Part shown: positions 53,770 through 63,970 of the stretch, one piece after another
How positions within the stretch are numbered: position 1 is the stretch's first letter
Layout: every line of letters begins with the position of its first letter
Assembly (NCBI GenBank): GCA_964035575.1
Contig: OZ037912.1
Coordinates: 248,001 to 312,000, forward strand
DNA: 64,000 nucleotides
DNA from: Rhynchopus sp. YZ270_cl-10
Taxonomy: Eukaryota > Euglenozoa > Diplonemea > Diplonemida > Diplonemidae
Reading direction: 5' to 3'
The notes under the pieces: model-generated
Told to the model about the DNA's origin: nothing
The model's input: the letters and a program-made list of their open reading frames with translations, nothing else
Databases searched by the model: none
Program-made: the position numbers and the translations under genes

Positions 53770-54088
53770 TCTACTATTTTTTGTATGGTGCAAACTTCAC
53801 GGAGTGTTTCCACACACACCCTAATTGTCTCGCTTTTTTTTAAAAAACCCGAACATGTAATGTAAGAGAGGTGTTGCCCTAAGTATAGGCAGGGTAACGG
53901 GACCTATCTAGAAGTTAGTACACAGACCAGGACTGTCAATGTCCTGTGGAGGGAGTCCTGATGTTTTTATTTATTTTTTTGTTTGCACTCCCTCCTGCTT
54001 CGTACTGATTGGTACCATCCCTGGCTTGTACGGGCAAAAACTTGCACATCATATGAAGCCCCCACTAATATTTAAATAATACGAGTTA

Positions 54089-54193
54089 CAGTGGTTAAAC
54101 AAAGTTCCGCCTGAAGAAAAATTCCACCTAAAGTAATTTCCGCCATCGATTTCAATTCCGCCTTTAGTTTAGGCGTAACATTTGTAACCACTG
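54089..54193. mobile_element. Mariner-type MITE, copy 2 (opposite orientation)
   Basis: CAGTGGTTAAACAAAGTTCC to GTAACCACTG with TA at 54087-54088 and 54194-54195. It is the reverse complement of 49615-49721 with only a few differences near its right end. Confidence 0.93.
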
Positions 54194-54589
54194 TATATTT
54201 AATGTTATGCGAAAGTGAATAGTAAGAGTAACTTATAATTCACCTTCCCCATCTTCTTCTTCTTCTTCCCTCTCCCCCTTTTTTCCGTTTTTGTCCCCAG
54301 ACATCCCTGTTTTGGATACGGAGTGCACTTTTGTTATAAATAAAAAAGAGTTTATTTCTTTCTTGTTTATTTCTTTGCTCATCGGATTCAGCAGACGCCC
54401 AGGTTGTGTGCTAAAACACGTGCTTTTCTTGAATCTTTAAATCATGTTGTCCCCCCTTCCCGATCAGGGTGGGGTAATGACTGTATACCTGCTTACAGCT
54501 TCCCTGTAAATCAATCCCATACGCATCACTCCGGGGTTCGATAACCCGCGGAACCAGTGCTTCCGCCGATGAACGGTGTTTGCACTTCT

Positions 54590-54712
54590 CTTTTTGCGGA
54601 GCAAAAAATAATATAAATGGCGCCGCAGGCAAAAATGGTACGGTGTAAAAATCTAGCTTCCAACGAACCCTTTTTTGCAGAGCAAAAAATGAAAAATGGC
54701 GCCGCAGGCAAA
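54590..54712 (+). repeat. GCGGAGCAAAAAA / GGCGCCGCAGGC modules, two tandem copies
   Basis: TTTTTGCGGAGCAAAAAA followed by ATGGCGCCGCAGGCAAAAA at 54590-54640 and again at 54673-54712. Same pair at 55852-55893 and twice at 63430-63600. GCC-GCA-GGC is a small hairpin. Confidence 0.75.
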
Positions 54713-54954
54713 AAAAATTGGGGATACAGCCCTGGATGGTGCAGGATTTTGGTGTCAATTTTTTTTTTCTTGCCCCCTGAAAACTCTTGCTTTTGAGAGT
54801 TTAGACCATTTCACCACACTGGTGGTGTGTCACCTACAGTGAAACCCACCAGAAACCACAACAAAGCCCCCAAAGGAAAAAAGGAAAAAAAAAAAAGGAA
54901 AAAAAAACTAAAATCCAGAATTTCATGTTCTCGGTCCCACTTAGGAACTTCCCT

Positions 54955-55094
54955 GGTAATGAGAGCTTTTTTTTTTTTTTTTTTTTTTTTTTTCCCCCCC
55001 TGAGAGCTTCCTGTGAGGACACATACTCGTTAGTTATTGCACAATAAATAAGTCACGCTAAAAGTGCCAAATCCTTTCGTATACTTTATTTCCC
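54955..55094. mobile_element. Right half of the short TIR element
   Basis: GGTAATGAGAGC, T tract, CTTCCTGTGAGGACACATAC and the GCTAAAAGTGCCAAATCC end match the right half of 43590-43938. The left half is missing. Confidence 0.8.
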
Positions 55095-55114
55095 GTGAAA
55101 TAAAATTACGTATT

Positions 55115-56130
55115 CACCTCCTTTTAGCGGATTATTTTGCGATACTTCACTTATTTTTTTCCCAGGCTCGTGCACTCAATTTGCCTCGCTTCGCTCGGCA
55201 AATTAAGTAGCCCTCGCCTGGGAAAAAAATGCGTGAAGTTATCGCAAAATAAAACCCCGCTAAAAGCACGCATGCGGCTAAATAGTACCTGTTTTCCAGA
55301 ATTTCCTTATCCTAAATAGACAAATTTACCTGTTTTTATTACCTTGTGGTTTTCCCATTTTTCACATTTTCGAGGCAGGGCACCACCCAAAAGCGCTGTT
55401 TCTTGCATTTTTGGGCCAATCCCAGCCTGTGTTGGGGTCACTTTAAAAAAATGGCCAAAATTTTCATCACTTAAATTTTTGGGAAGTGCCAAGTATCTGG
55501 TTTGCAGTATCTTTTGGCATTATGTTTTTTGTGGGGATTTGTCCTCTGGCGGGGGTAGGGGTTGTATAGCTACCGACGGGTTGTATAGGGTTTTCCGAGC
55601 TTTCAACCTCGCTGTAGCGGGGCTATTTCGAAAAAAAATGGACAAGTTCTTGGTTGATACAATTTTTGGCCATTACCACCAGTGAGTTGCTTCACAGGGT
55701 AAAATGTAACTATGATTCTGGGCCACTGCCCCCTCGAAATGCAAAAAGTTCCAAACCCGGACGCGCTACGTGCGCCGACCTTTTTGCAGCTTTGGTCAAA
55801 GTTGTATTTTTCGGCTGCAAAATGCAGGCGACGATATTCGGAACTCTATTTTTTTGCGGAGCAAAAAAATAACATTGATGGCGCCGCAGGCGAAAAAAAA
55901 ATTAGGGTACAGTGTAAAAATGCAGCTTTTACACCACAGAGCCACTCAAAAATTGAAATTCTCCTCATAAAAAAGCAGGTATTTTTTCCCCTCCCCCTAT
56001 TTTTCCCGTATATAAAAACAGGTAAATTTATTTTACCTTCCCCCTTTATAAAAACAGGTAAATTCTTTTTTATTCTGAAAACCTAAATAGTAAATAGCTT
56101 TTAGGCTCACGCGTGGCTAAAAGGAGGTGA
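55115..56130. mobile_element. Palindromic element P, copy 3, interrupted
   Basis: The left part (55115-55266) is identical in order to other P copies up to CCCCGCTAAAAG; the last bases (CTAAAAGGAGGTGAA) resume at 56117. An 849-bp element separates them. Confidence 0.82.
55267..56115. mobile_element. Element with 8-bp target duplication, hAT-like, inside P
   Basis: GCTAAAAG at 55259-55266 and 56116-56123 is a perfect 8-bp duplication of a site known from intact P copies. Ends are imperfect inverted repeats: CACGCATGCGGCTAAATAG left, complement CACGCGTGAGCCTAAAAG right. Subterminal ACCTGTTTT (left) and AAAACAGGT (right, three times) are inverted, a hAT-like trait. No transposase frame. Confidence 0.75.
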
Positions 56131-56668
56131 ATTAATAGTTTTTTTTTTATTTTTTTTGCGGTGTGCGAAAGATAGTTTCATTTTACAAAATGTACCCGAG
56201 AAGATTTTATGTCCGGTGCACTTTGTGAAAAATCGCTGAGCTCTTTCTCACAGCCGTGTTTCTTGTTTTCTTGATATTTTCTTTATATTTTCCTTTTTTT
56301 TTCTTTCTTCGGTGAGTGGAGGTACCCTAACTGTTCGGTCCAATTCGGTGTAATTCGGTCCATTTCGTTTTTTTTTTTTTTTCGCAAAGGGAAATTTCCC
56401 CTTGTACCAGAAAAACCGAAAAAAACGAAATGAAAACCGAAAAAAACCGAAATGTTAGGGTACCTTTTTTGGTCGATTTCGTTTTTTTTCCAAAGGGGGG
56501 ACCCTTTGGTCGCCGAAATTCCCCAGCCAAATTTGGTCGCAAAATCGGCCGATTTTTCAAAAATCTCAAAAAAAAAAAACTCTGTACTTCATTGGTCCCC
56601 ACCAGTGGAGTCCCCCATACAGGAGGAAGGGAGGGGGTTCGCCCTCTCCCACCATACTACACGCGAAT

Positions 56669-57169
56669 ATGACTCTCCTTTTAAGGAGATATGATATGGC
56701 GATTGCTCAGGCGCGGGCTATGACGGCTGAAGCGATGACTGAGGATGAGTGGTGTGATGCGGCCGACCTGGTGTCAGCTGCATGCACTCTATCGGGGCTG
56801 ATCTCGCAGCTCACGATAGAGGTGGCAGAAGAGGAAACGGCGGTGCAACCGCCACATGACGTGACACCGCGGGCCGTAGCGCTTGCGATGTTGGTGCGAG
56901 CAGCAGCAGCGACTTGCACCGAAGACGAGACACCCGGCGCCTGCTTCCCCGCAGGAGCCACAACAACAGCGACCCCCACCATGACGTGCACCACCGGTGG
57001 GAAGGTCAAGACGCCTCACAAGGCGCTGAAGAACAAGCCCCCGCCGCCGCCCCCACCCGACCGTGGGTTGACTGCAGCCAGGAAGCCAGTGCCGCCGCCG
57101 CCGCCCAATCGAGACTGGACGACGACGACCGCCATGAGCATTGCATGGAGTAACTCCGGCATCACTTAG
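56669..57169 (+). CDS. Small alanine/proline-rich protein, doubtful gene
   Basis: 166 residues from an ATG (MTLLLRRYDMAIAQARAMTA). The first 80 residues are helix-prone and alanine-rich with acidic patches; the C-terminal part has two proline runs (KNKPPPPPPPDRG, RKPVPPPPPNRD) like SH3/WW-binding linkers. The local base composition is clearly GC-richer than the repeats around it, which supports coding. No family recognised. It sits alone among repeats, and a module C copy begins 14 bp after the stop, so it might be an exon of a larger gene or part of a mobile element. Confidence 0.5.
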   Translation: MTLLLRRYDMAIAQARAMTAEAMTEDEWCDAADLVSAACTLSGLISQLTIEVAEEETAVQPPHDVTPRAVALAMLVRAAAATCTEDETPGACFPAGATTTATPTMTCTTGGKVKTPHKALKNKPPPPPPPDRGLTAARKPVPPPPPNRDWTTTTAMSIAWSNSGIT

Positions 57170-57182
57170 ACGCGTGTAGTAT

Positions 57183-57231
57183 AGTGGAGTTCATCTTCGG
57201 GTGTCTACACTAAAACAACCAAGTTTTCAAA
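57183..57231 (+). repeat. Module C copy
   Basis: AGTGGAGTTCATCTTCGGGT, GTCTACACTAAAACAACCAA, GTTTTCAAA and an A/T tract. Confidence 0.75.
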
Positions 57232-57249
57232 AAAATTTTTTTTTTTTTT

Positions 57250-57975
57250 TTCACAAGTGTTTTTGAGGCCTGCTCACTACACCCTACTGGGGGGGGCCGA
57301 ATACAAGTCCCCTGCCGAATACAAGTCCCCGCCAAATACAAGTCCCCCTTTTATTTTGGCCGTTTTCATAAAATATATTTTAGAATACAAGTCCCTACAC
57401 GGAGTACCAGTAGGGGGTACTCCAGTGTAGGGACTTGTATTTAGCATACTGTAAAAAATTTAATTTTTTGCGACATGCAAAATCCTTTTAGGGACTTGTA
57501 TTCAACAGATCATAAAATATTTATACAATAATTTTATGTTTGAAAACCCCCCTAAAAAAAGCGCTGACATGGTGAATACAAGGGGGGGGGGGCTTCTATT
57601 CGACCCCCCCCAGTAGGTACCCTTCTGAGACCAAAAAGTCAAAAAAAGCATGAATTGGGCTGTTTTGAGCATCTAGAGTTTATTCCCCAGCCATTTTCTG
57701 TACCACCAGTGCATTTTGTATGGGCCAGCGCCTTGTCAAAAAATCGAAAAATCTCAAAAAAAAAAAATCCAAAAATTTTTTTTCACAAGTGTTTTTGAGG
57801 CCTGCTCACTACACCCTAGGCACCCTTCTGAGACCAAAAAGTCAAAAAAAGCATGAATTGGGCTGTTTTGAGCATCTAGAGTTTATTCCCCAGCCATTTT
57901 CTGTACCACCAGTGCACTTTGTATGGGCCAGCGCCTTGTCGAAAAATCGAAAAATCTCAAAAAAAAATTTTTTTT
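57250..57975 (+). repeat. Tandem pair of a 190-bp AT-rich repeat
   Basis: TTTCACAAGTGTTTTTGAGG to GCGCCTTGTCAAAAAATCG occurs twice (57250-57765 and 57780-57960). The first copy is split by a TA-flanked insertion. A third copy lies in the foldback element at 28981. Confidence 0.88.
57287..57613. mobile_element. TA-flanked element of AATACAAGTCCC repeats
   Basis: Ends CTGGGGGGGG...CCCCCCCCAG with TA at 57285-57286 and 57614-57615. The intact copy at 57800 reads CACCCTAGGCACCC, giving the empty site. Inside, AATACAAGTCCC and its complement recur about eight times, and TACACGGAGTACC/GGTACTCCAGTGTA pairs. Confidence 0.82.
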
Positions 57976-58060
57976 TTTCGGGAAAATTTCGACCACTGAG
58001 GTGGGTCTTTGGGCACCAAAAAATGCAAAAAAAATGCAAAAATCGGGTGTTTTGACCATC

Positions 58061-59378
58061 TGTGGTTACACAAAACACACTTCTGTGTACAAGCCTACAC
58101 CAATACAGTGGTAATACAAGGCGATTTTTGACCAAAAAAAAAATTTTTTTTTCGCCCAAAATCGGGCGTGGTACGTCATAAAATGGCCCAAAAAATCCAA
58201 GGAAAACCTTCGATTGGGCAAATTATGAAAAAAATTTTCAAGTCAAATTTTCAACCAAAATACGGTCATTTTGTTACAGTGATTCTACGTCATGCTAGCT
58301 TCCTGTGCAGAACTCCAGCAATTCACCAATGCCGGCATCTATCTTTCCATTATCGCCATTGCACTTCGGTCATTTTGTGCATACCCTGTGACTGTGGTGG
58401 CTAGAGAACACGCACATGCAGACCCGTTCCTTGCAATTTCCAGTGTTGTGTTTATCAATGCATGCATCCAGAGGACCTCTGGTTTACGAAATCGTAGGCA
58501 CTCCTGTGCAAAAATGAAGTCGGTTTTTGACCCAAAATCGGGGTGGGTGGGCCATAATTTGCTCCAAATTTGGCCGAAAATTGGGATTTTTCTGAAAATT
58601 TTCATTGTGCCCAGCAAAAATCCTTGATTTTTTGAAGAATTTTCCAAAAAATATGCTATACCCCCTATGACTGGACCCAACTCCCCTCACCCTTTTTTTC
58701 CCCTAAAAAAGCCCCCAAAATTCCTACCATTTTTACCATTTTTACCATTTTTGACCAATTTAGGGTACCTCCAGTGCAAATATTTTTTACACAGTTTTAC
58801 ACAAGAGTCAGACCAGTGTCCTCGAAGGTACTGCCACACCTGAGGGGGAGGTGTGCTGTCTGTAAACCCTGTGGCAACATTGGCGAGGTTACCTCCATCA
58901 TCTAATGGCTAGCCGCGTATCCTAGACGTGAAAACGGCACCAACCAGGGCACGGTACACGGGGTTTCCTCTGTATGCTAAAACAAAATGAAATACCCCCC
59001 CTTCTTTATTTATTCGTTGTTTGTTGTTTGTTGATCGCATCCATCCTTTTTTTTTTTTTTTTTCAAACCCCAAAAGTCCCGAAATACCCCGAAAACCCGC
59101 GTCCTGAAGTACGGGGGAGAGGTGGAGCACAAAAGGGGGGAAGGGGGAAACGGTAAGACTCATGGCAACCGAAGTGTGTCTTTCATTTCCAGACGTATTG
59201 CATACTCGTAAAGCAGCCACACTGCCTCGATACCGCTAAAGTGACGAGGGAGGGAAGAAAAAAAAATACAGAAAAAAAATACGAGGTTGTTCACATCACC
59301 AATCCCAATCCAAAGTTTAGGCCTTCGTGGCGACCATGTACCCCGTGATGTTTTTTTATTTTGAATATTTATTCCCCT
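58061..59378. other. Gene-poor spacer
   Basis: A weakly protein-like frame starts at 58292 (MLASCAELQQFTNAGIYLSI) but runs into AT-rich repeats and has no known domain. A CACACCT/AGGTGTG hairpin lies at 58835-58855. No supported gene. Confidence 0.45.
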
Positions 59379-60458
59379 GGTAAATAAAGTATACGAAGGA
59401 TTTGGCACTTTTAGCGGGATTCTTTTTAATGATAATTTCACGCAGTTTTTTTATCGCAAATTAAAAACCCGCTCATTGAACTTTATTTCACGCGTTTTTC
59501 ACTTTTTTTCACTGCAATTCCTTCAGAGCGGGATTTTATTTTTATTTTTTTCACGCTAAAACAGGGGTTTTATTTGGCGATAACTTCACGCTAAATTTTG
59601 GTACATCCTGCACCACCACCCACCTAAAAATTGAAAATTTCGAATTTTTTTTGCCCTTTTCCCATTTTTTTTCTGACACGTGCAACATGCCGAAGGATGT
59701 AAGACGCAAACGGTCCTCCGACAGGAGATGGACAAGCACTACAGTGGTTTTGCTGAAGGACTAGCATTGTCGACACCGTACGTCCGTGAATGGGACCGCT
59801 TTTTAAGGAATTCATTGGCAAGCCTGACGGTAAGCCCACGGAAGCCGACTTCGTTTCGTACATAGTGTATCTCCGTGACGATCTCACTATCAAGACGAAG
59901 GACACACCACCCCCTTTACTTCATTGTGAGGAAGGTGGTGGCTGGCATGATATTCTGTGATGGGCGGGGATCTTCTGAATGTGTCTCGCTCTTGCACGAC
60001 AGCCATTTCCCGACCTCCCGCTAGCACCCGAGGGGACACTGAGGTGGCGAGAGGTCGGGATGTAGCTTTGTGTACCGTTGAGGCAGCTTTCCAAACCGAC
60101 CACACGCTGCGCTACGCGCTATGCGTACACGTGGTGTGGGCTTTTTAGGCTACATACTGTACGCGCTACACGCAAAATGCCGTTGTTGTGTGTGTAAAAA
60201 CGTGGGTTGCGTGGTACTGCATGGGGTCACACGTGCACCACCCTGTGGCTCACACATGGTTCTGCCACCCCAAAAATGCGTATCCCACCCCACATACCAG
60301 GGTATGGGCCCAATTCACCAGTTTTTTGCAGGTTCCCAGCGAGCAAAAGCTAGCGGGAGGGTAATGAGAGCTACCTGGAGGGACACATTCTCGTTAGTTA
60401 TTGCACAATAAATGAGTCCCGCTAAAAGTGCCAAATCCTTTCGTATACTTTATTTCCC
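59379..60458. mobile_element. TIR element with broken tyrosine-recombinase-like fragment, copy 2
   Basis: Near-identical to 42304-43383 over its whole length, offset 17,076 bp with only scattered single-base differences (for example the central GGGAGGGG/GGGCGGGG). Same orientation and same partial core-binding-domain-like segment; also broken. Confidence 0.75.
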
Positions 60459-60479
60459 GTGAAATAATAACTATTTATT

Positions 60480-60637
60480 CACCTCCTTTTAGCGGGGTTT
60501 TATTTTGCGATAACTTCACGCATTTTTCCCCCAGGCGAGGGCTACTTAATTTGCCGAGCGAAGCGAGGCAAATTGAGTGCACGAGCCTGGGAAAAAAATA
60601 AGTGAAGTATCGCAAAATAATCCGCTAAAAGGAGGTG
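60480..60637. mobile_element. Palindromic element P, copy 4, inverted
   Basis: Reverse complement of the copy at 43404-43561: the CCCAGGCGAGGGCTACTTAA arm now comes first. Confidence 0.85.
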
Positions 60638-60657
60638 AATACGTAATTTTATTTCAC

Positions 60658-61008
60658 GGGAAATAAAGTATACGAAAGGATTTGGCACTTTTAGCGGGAC
60701 TTATTTATTGTGCAATAACTAACGAGTATGTGTCCTCACAGGAAGCTCTCAGGGAAAAAAAAAAAAAAAGAGCGTGAAAAAAAAAAAAAAAAAAGCTCTC
60801 ATTACCCTCCCGCCAGCGCTACCGGGTCCCGCGGACCCCTAGATAGGCCCGCTGAGGGGCTGGCGGGATTGAGGAGGCTGGAGGGAGGCTAAAAAAGGCT
60901 GGATGGTCCCTCCAGCCCTACTACCTACATGTACCAAAATTTAGCGTGAAATTATCATTAAATAAAATCCCGCTAAAAGTGCCAAATCCTTCGTATACTT
61001 TATTTCCC
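60658..61008. mobile_element. Short TIR derivative, inverted relative to first locus
   Basis: Reverse complement of 43590-43938, including the GGCTGGATGGTCCCTCCAGCC hairpin region. Its flanking P on the right (61030) is not inverted. Confidence 0.85.
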
Positions 61009-61029
61009 AGGGGAATAAAATTACGTATT

Positions 61030-61187
61030 CACCTCCTTTTAGCGGATTATTTTGCGATACTTCACTTATTTTTTTCCCAGGCTCGTGCACTCAATTTGCC
61101 TCGCTTCGCTCGGCAAATTAAGTAGCCCTCGCCTGGGAAAAAAATGCGTGAAGTTATCGCAAAATAAAACCCCGCTAAAAGGAGGTG
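61030..61187. mobile_element. Palindromic element P, copy 5
   Basis: Same orientation as the copies at 43404 and 43959. Confidence 0.85.
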
Positions 61188-61240
61188 AATAAATAGTTAT
61201 TTTTTACACGCGTTTGATAGAAAACTCCAACCTTTGTTTT

Positions 61241-61275
<35 letters not shown>

Positions 61276-61289
61276 AGACACAGGCGCGC

Positions 61290-61685
61290 ATGCACTTCTT
61301 ATCAAAATATTGCGTGGAGAGTCTGACTCTCGCTCTCTCCATCGTGATTCTCTTTAGTGCTCCGTTTTCCCGCGGTGTAAGTGGAGTGGAGTGCGAAGTG
61401 GGCTTTTGTACCGTGGTACAGTCCTCTCTGCTTGCACCTTGCAATTCGGGTTCTGTGCGTTTCCATTTGCAGAAAAGCACTCGAAACGCAGAGAGGTGTT
61501 CGTCTCTCGCCAATGTCCGCCACAGTAGTCAGAACCACCTTGTCTTCTTTGTTGGTGTTTTTTTGAGGGTCGGCACCTGCTTGCTTGTATGGCTTTCATG
61601 TCTTCCTTATCCAAAAAGTGGGGGTACTTTTTTCGCACTTTCTTTGCATTCTTTTCATTCAGAAAATAATGTATATTGCGCGTAA
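61290..61685 (+). CDS. Possible small secreted protein, doubtful
   Basis: An ATG after a long T tract opens 131 codons. MHFLSKYCVESLTLALSIVI and LFSAPFSRGVSG would make a good signal peptide, followed by about 60 residues with several cysteines (VECEVGFCTVVQ). The second half turns hydrophobic and F/L-rich like translated spacer. A GTAAGT-like donor lies at about 61377, so only a first exon may be real. Competing minus-strand frames exist. Weak support. Confidence 0.22.
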   Translation: MHFLSKYCVESLTLALSIVILFSAPFSRGVSGVECEVGFCTVVQSSLLAPCNSGSVRFHLQKSTRNAERCSSLANVRHSSQNHLVFFVGVFLRVGTCLLVWLSCLPYPKSGGTFFALSLHSFHSENNVYCA

Positions 61686-61799
61686 TTATGACGACATTGA
61701 TGATGTCGTTTTGATTTTTTTTTGTTTTGTTTTGTTTTTTTTTTTGCTGGATGCCCGAATATATGGGTGATCTATGAACGGGGAGAGATTTTTTTACTA

Positions 61800-61980
61800 G
61801 CTCTCAGTAAGCTCTCACAGGCTCTCACAGACTCTCACAAGCTCTCACAAGGTCTCACAGGCTCTCACAAGCTCTCACAGTCTCTCACAGACTCTCACAA
61901 GCTCTCACAAGCTCTCACAGGCTCTCACAAGGTCTCATAGGCTCTCACAGCTCTCACAGGCTCTCACAAGCTCTCACAGC
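61800..61980. repeat. 10-bp minisatellite (GCTCTCACAG)
   Basis: About 18 copies of GCTCTCACAG/GCTCTCACAA with occasional GACTCTCACA and GGTCTCACAG. Confidence 0.95.
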
Positions 61981-62224
61981 CTGTTACGTGTCCCACGGAG
62001 ACGATCATAGATCACCCAAATATAGCCCAGGAATTTTGGGATCTGAAAAAAAAAAAAAGGCGAATCCAAATTTGCTTTCCCCCCTTATTTACACAAGGGC
62101 TGCTTTTTTATTTAACCTCCCACACTTTTGATTTCGTGTACGCATTTTTCTTTTTCTTCTTTTTCTTCTTTTTCAAATAACTTCCTTATTTACACAAGGG
62201 TTGTGACACATGGAGACGTCTCTT

Positions 62225-62261
62225 GATGTGTTGTGCACGAGAGGCACATCCATCTTACAAG
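62225..62261 (+). repeat. Hairpin module A copy (followed by module E)
   Basis: GATGTG and CACATC pair around TTGTGCACGAGAGG, then CATCTTACAAG and TTTTC. Module E begins 22 bp on. Confidence 0.78.
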
Positions 62262-62282
62262 TTTTCTTCAGACGTATACCAC

Positions 62283-62365
62283 GAAATGGATTGTAGGACT
62301 GCATGGTTGGGGTCCACCTGGTGCGCCGGTCATTGTACCAAAGGTACACTGGCTGGTGTATTTTT
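62283..62365 (+). repeat. Module E copy
   Basis: GAAATGGATTGTAGGACTGC, ATGGTTGGGGTCCACC, GTACCAAAGGTACACTGG; the last ten bases differ from other copies. Confidence 0.7.
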
Positions 62366-62618
62366 GAGTAAACCAGACCTGACGCTAAACAGTTACGAAA
62401 ATCGCACTTTTTGGGCTTGGAATTCGGGTTTTTTTACGGGTTTTTTTACACAGGAATCAGGGACATTTTTCGACCCTGGTGGTGAAAATCATGATTTTTT
62501 TTGCCCGCAGGATACGTTTCGAACACACTTATCGCTAAATATGCCGCTTTCCCCGAAAATTTTGAGAACCCCACGTCCAATTTCTTTCGTTTTTGGTGCT
62601 CCCGGAGGGGTCGATATT

Positions 62619-62736
62619 GACGGGTCGCTGACAGGTCGCTGACACAGGGACTCTATACACACACCCCCTGATATTGACAGGTCGCCGACAGGTCGCCAAC
62701 AGGTCGTGACACGTCGCTGACAGGTCGTTGACCGAC
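62619..62736. repeat. GACAGGTCGCTGA minisatellite
   Basis: Seven to eight imperfect copies of GACAGGTCGCT, broken by one unrelated stretch of about 25 bp. Confidence 0.8.
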
Positions 62737-63125
62737 TTCCGAAATCACCAGTTTTGCGCGAAAAAGGTCCTCAGAAGCTCAATTCCGAAAGCAAATACGG
62801 GGGGAGCGAAGTCTTCCAACTCTTCCGCCATCAGCAGGAACACCTCCGTTTTCTCTTGAACCTGTTACGCTTGTGCTGAGAAACAAGGCAACAGCGTGTT
62901 CAGGAATATTCCCCATCTTTTCGTTGTTAAACTCGGGTGCCTGTTCATGAAGAACCATCAGCTTCTCAATAGTACTATGAGAAAGGCGGTGGCATCTCTT
63001 TGCGTAGATGTAGTCAGGAGAGAGAATCCTTGTTCAACAGCAACCAAAGACGGGGAGTGCACGACCGGTGCAACCTCCAAAACCCGTGCGAGAGTGTCCC
63101 CATTTTCCAAGAAAACTTCGAGAAA

Positions 63126-63262
63126 ACCGCATTCTGGCGAAGTCACGGTACGCCACATTTCAAAAATTGCGCTTAAAATTGCACTTTTTTCACAGCCAAA
63201 CTATGTCATAAGAAGGGTGTAATGCAAGCTTGCGCCGCAGGCGCACGGTACGCTACTTTTTT
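63126..63262 (+). repeat. Paired CGGTACG hairpin modules
   Basis: CTGGCGAAGTCACGGTACGC, CAAAAATTGCGCTTAAAATT, then CTTGCGCCGCAGGCGCACGG. Matches 26850-26970 within the hAT-like element in the same order and spacing; single modules also at 29690 and 37537. Confidence 0.82.
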
Positions 63263-63429
63263 CTTTGGCCATATCCTTCTTTCTCACTCCTTATTGGGTT
63301 CTACGTGCTCTGTCCGTCAAATGGTGGGGTCACAACATGCAGCAAAGTTTGCCACTACGCAAACTGCCCCCACGTTCACTTTGTACTTTTCCTTCAGAAG
63401 ACAAGTACCATCGGGAACATACGGAACTG

Positions 63430-63600
63430 TATTTTTTTTTTGCGGAGCAAAAAAAAATAGTATAAAATGGCGCCGCAGGCGAAAAAAATTTAGGGCACGG
63501 TGTAAAAATATAGCTATTTACACCACAGAGTCACTCAACGAACCCTTTTTTGCGGAGCATAACATGAAAACTGGCGCCGCAGGCAAAAAAAAAATTTGAA
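63430..63600 (+). repeat. GCGGAGCAAAAAA / GGCGCCGCAGGC modules, two copies
   Basis: TTTTTTTGCGGAGCAAAAAA, ATGGCGCCGCAGGCG at 63440-63485, repeated in degenerate form at 63546-63590. Similar to 54590-54712. Confidence 0.75.
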
Positions 63601-63920
63601 GGTACAGCCTCCCGGGTCAACCCTACAGAATTTTCCCGGAAAAAAAAAAGACTCCTCAAAATTTCCCGGAAAAAAAAGGATTTTCCCACGTAAAATTTCC
63701 CGTAAAAAAAACGACCTCTCAAGGATTTTGGAATTCCACTACGCGGTTTAGCAACATCCCTGGAGTAAACTATCTTTTTTTTTTTTTTTGCGATGAAACG
63801 AAATACCGCGCACCGCCTTTACTCAAGGGAAGGATGCGTGTTTTCAAAACAAAAGGTGACGGTTGCGTATGTGTGCACCACCACTTATGTGGTGGTTAAT
63901 CCAAAAAGAACAAAAACGAT

Positions 63921-63970
63921 AGTGGAGCACACTCTAGGGTGGCTACACTAATACAACCAAGTTTTCAAAA
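63921..63970 (+). repeat. Module C copy
   Basis: AGTGGAGCACACTCTAGGGT, GGCTACACTAATACAACCAA, GTTTTCAAAA. AGTGGAGC pairs with GCTACACT except one position. Confidence 0.72.

Noticed and set aside
58292-58627. 111-codon frame (MLASCAELQQFTNAG)
   Set aside because: First part looks protein-like but it runs into AT repeat sequence and has no recognisable family.
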